Positions 5,243 through 6,196 of a DNA stretch of 6,196 nt are shown piece by piece; position 1 is the stretch's first letter, and every line of letters begins with the position of its first letter. A model generated the notes under the pieces. The model saw nothing but the letters and a program-made list of their open reading frames with translations. It did not search any database and had not been told where the DNA came from. The position numbers and the translations under genes are program-made. Origin of the DNA: an uncultured Oscillospiraceae bacterium (GTDB lineage Bacteria; Bacillota; Clostridia; Oscillospirales; Oscillospiraceae); assembly GCA_958426425.1 (NCBI GenBank), contig CATZYY010000141.1:1-6196 (forward strand). The letters run 5' to 3'.

Positions 5243-6196
5243 ATGACACAAATTATGATCGCGGCCGCCGCGGCCTTTGTGCTGACACTGGTGATCGGCC
5301 GCTTTTTAATTCCGGAGCTGCGCAAGCTCAAGGCCGGACAGGAGATTCGCGCCGACGGTCCCACCTGGCACATGTCCAAGGCCGGAACCCCCACCATGGG
5401 CGGCATCATGTTCATTCTGGGCGCCGGCGTGGCGGTGTTCGTCCTGGGCTGGCAGAACATGCTGAACGGGGAGTTCGTGCACCTGTATGTGTACCTGTTC
5501 GCCCTGATTTTCGGACTGATCGGCTTTGTGGATGATTACCGCAAGGTGCGGCAGCATCAGAACGAGGGACTGACCGCCAAGCAGAAGTTCGTTTTGCAGC
5601 TGGCGGCGGCAGTGGTCTTCCTGTGCCTGATGCGCTATGAGGAGCTGCTCAGCAACTGGCTTTACATTCCCTTTGCGGACGTCAGCCTGGAGATCAACTG
5701 GATTTTGTATCTGGTGTTCGCCGCCTTTGTCATTGTGGGCTGTGTCAACTCCGTGAACCTGACGGACGGCATCGACGGCCTTGCCTGCAGCGTTACCTTT
5801 GTGGTCATGGTGTTCTTCGCCGTGACCAGCGGGTTCTGGAGCGCCGATGGGTCCGGAGCACTGTTCCCGGCGGCTCTGGCCGGGGGCCTGGCGGCCTTTT
5901 TCGTGTACAATCACCACCCCGCCAAGGTCTTCATGGGCGATACCGGCAGCCTCTTTCTGGGCGGTGCCGTGGCGGCCCTGGCCTTTGCCATGGATATGCC
6001 CCTGATCCTGATTCCCGTGGGCATCATCTACATTCTGGAGACCCTGTCGGACATCATTCAGGTGGGCTATTTCAAGCTCACTCACGGCAAGCGCTTTTTC
6101 AAGATGGCGCCGCTGCACCACCACCTGGAGCTGTCCGGCTGGAGCGAGGCAAAGCTGGTGACGGTGTTCTCTCTGGTGACGCTGGTGTGCTGTGTG
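5243..6196 (+). CDS. mraY: Phospho-N-acetylmuramoyl-pentapeptide-transferase MraY, 3' end cut off
   Basis: An open frame runs from ATG 5243 to the last base, giving 318 residues with no stop. MraY proteins are usually about 320-360 long, so little is missing. It is a polytopic inner-membrane enzyme that transfers phospho-MurNAc-pentapeptide from UDP to undecaprenyl phosphate, making lipid I. All family motifs are present: DGPTWHMSKAGTPTMGG (38-54), the aspartate pair VDDYRK with Asp97 and Asp98, NLTDGIDGLA (172-181), FMGDTGSLFLGG with Asp233, and the cytoplasmic KRFFKMAPLHHHLELSG with His292-294. Hydrophobic helices alternate with these loops as expected. The first helix contains a five-alanine run (residues 7-11). 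It acts after MurE and MurF in the pathway. The identification is secure; only the extreme C terminus is unseen. Confidence 0.97.
   Translation, partial: MTQIMIAAAAAFVLTLVIGRFLIPELRKLKAGQEIRADGPTWHMSKAGTPTMGGIMFILGAGVAVFVLGWQNMLNGEFVHLYVYLFALIFGLIGFVDDYRKVRQHQNEGLTAKQKFVLQLAAAVVFLCLMRYEELLSNWLYIPFADVSLEINWILYLVFAAFVIVGCVNSVNLTDGIDGLACSVTFVVMVFFAVTSGFWSADGSGALFPAALAGGLAAFFVYNHHPAKVFMGDTGSLFLGGAVAALAFAMDMPLILIPVGIIYILETLSDIIQVGYFKLTHGKRFFKMAPLHHHLELSGWSEAKLVTVFSLVTLVCCV

Noticed and set aside
3487..5460. 657-residue minus-strand open frame opposite murE
   Set aside because: It spans the murE gene, both flanking gaps and part of mraY, is low-complexity Gly/His/Val-rich sequence, and results from GC-biased third positions on the coding strand.
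5170..5535. 121-residue + strand frame overlapping the start of mraY
   Set aside because: It is in a different frame from mraY, which has all family motifs from ATG 5243. The product is Arg/Gly-rich without a known fold.

Overview
The window is a stretch of a bacterial dcw (division and cell wall) cluster, all on the + strand: the 3' end of rsmH, then ftsL, a class B penicillin-binding protein of the SpoVD/PBP2X type with two PASTA domains, murE, and mraY cut off by the right edge. No tRNA, rRNA, mobile element or CRISPR array was seen. All gaps between genes are under 140 bp.

The organism is most likely a GC-rich member of the Bacillota, class Clostridia, probably an Oscillospiraceae-like gut bacterium (inference). 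Supporting points are the gene order, the PASTA-tailed division/sporulation PBP at this locus, strong AGGAG-type ribosome binding sites, a MurE with the meso-diaminopimelate signature DNPR, and GC-rich coding sequence that contrasts with more AT-rich promoter-like patches.

Layout: rsmH end (1-329); 53-bp gap with a small GC hairpin; ftsL (383-949, GTG start); 112-bp gap with a TATAAT box and a 17-bp-stem hairpin; PBP gene (1062-3524); 133-bp gap with a good promoter candidate and a GC-rich leader; murE (3658-5106); 136-bp gap with a GC hairpin; mraY (5243 to the edge, open reading frame to the last base).

The genes work together in septal peptidoglycan synthesis. FtsL is a divisome scaffold for the septal PBP, MurE adds the third stem-peptide residue to the cytoplasmic precursor, MraY moves that precursor to the lipid carrier (lipid I), and the PBP cross-links the exported material. 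RsmH modifies 16S rRNA and is a customary passenger in the cluster.

Nothing here amounts to a new biological system. What deserves a second look is the non-coding sequence: two gaps carry the same ten-base TATAATGGAT element followed by different structured leaders, and one of these holds a long perfect-helix hairpin that is not a normal terminator. In the PBP, two acidic inserts and a cysteine pair resembling the redox-sensitive pair of Bacillus SpoVD are notable.
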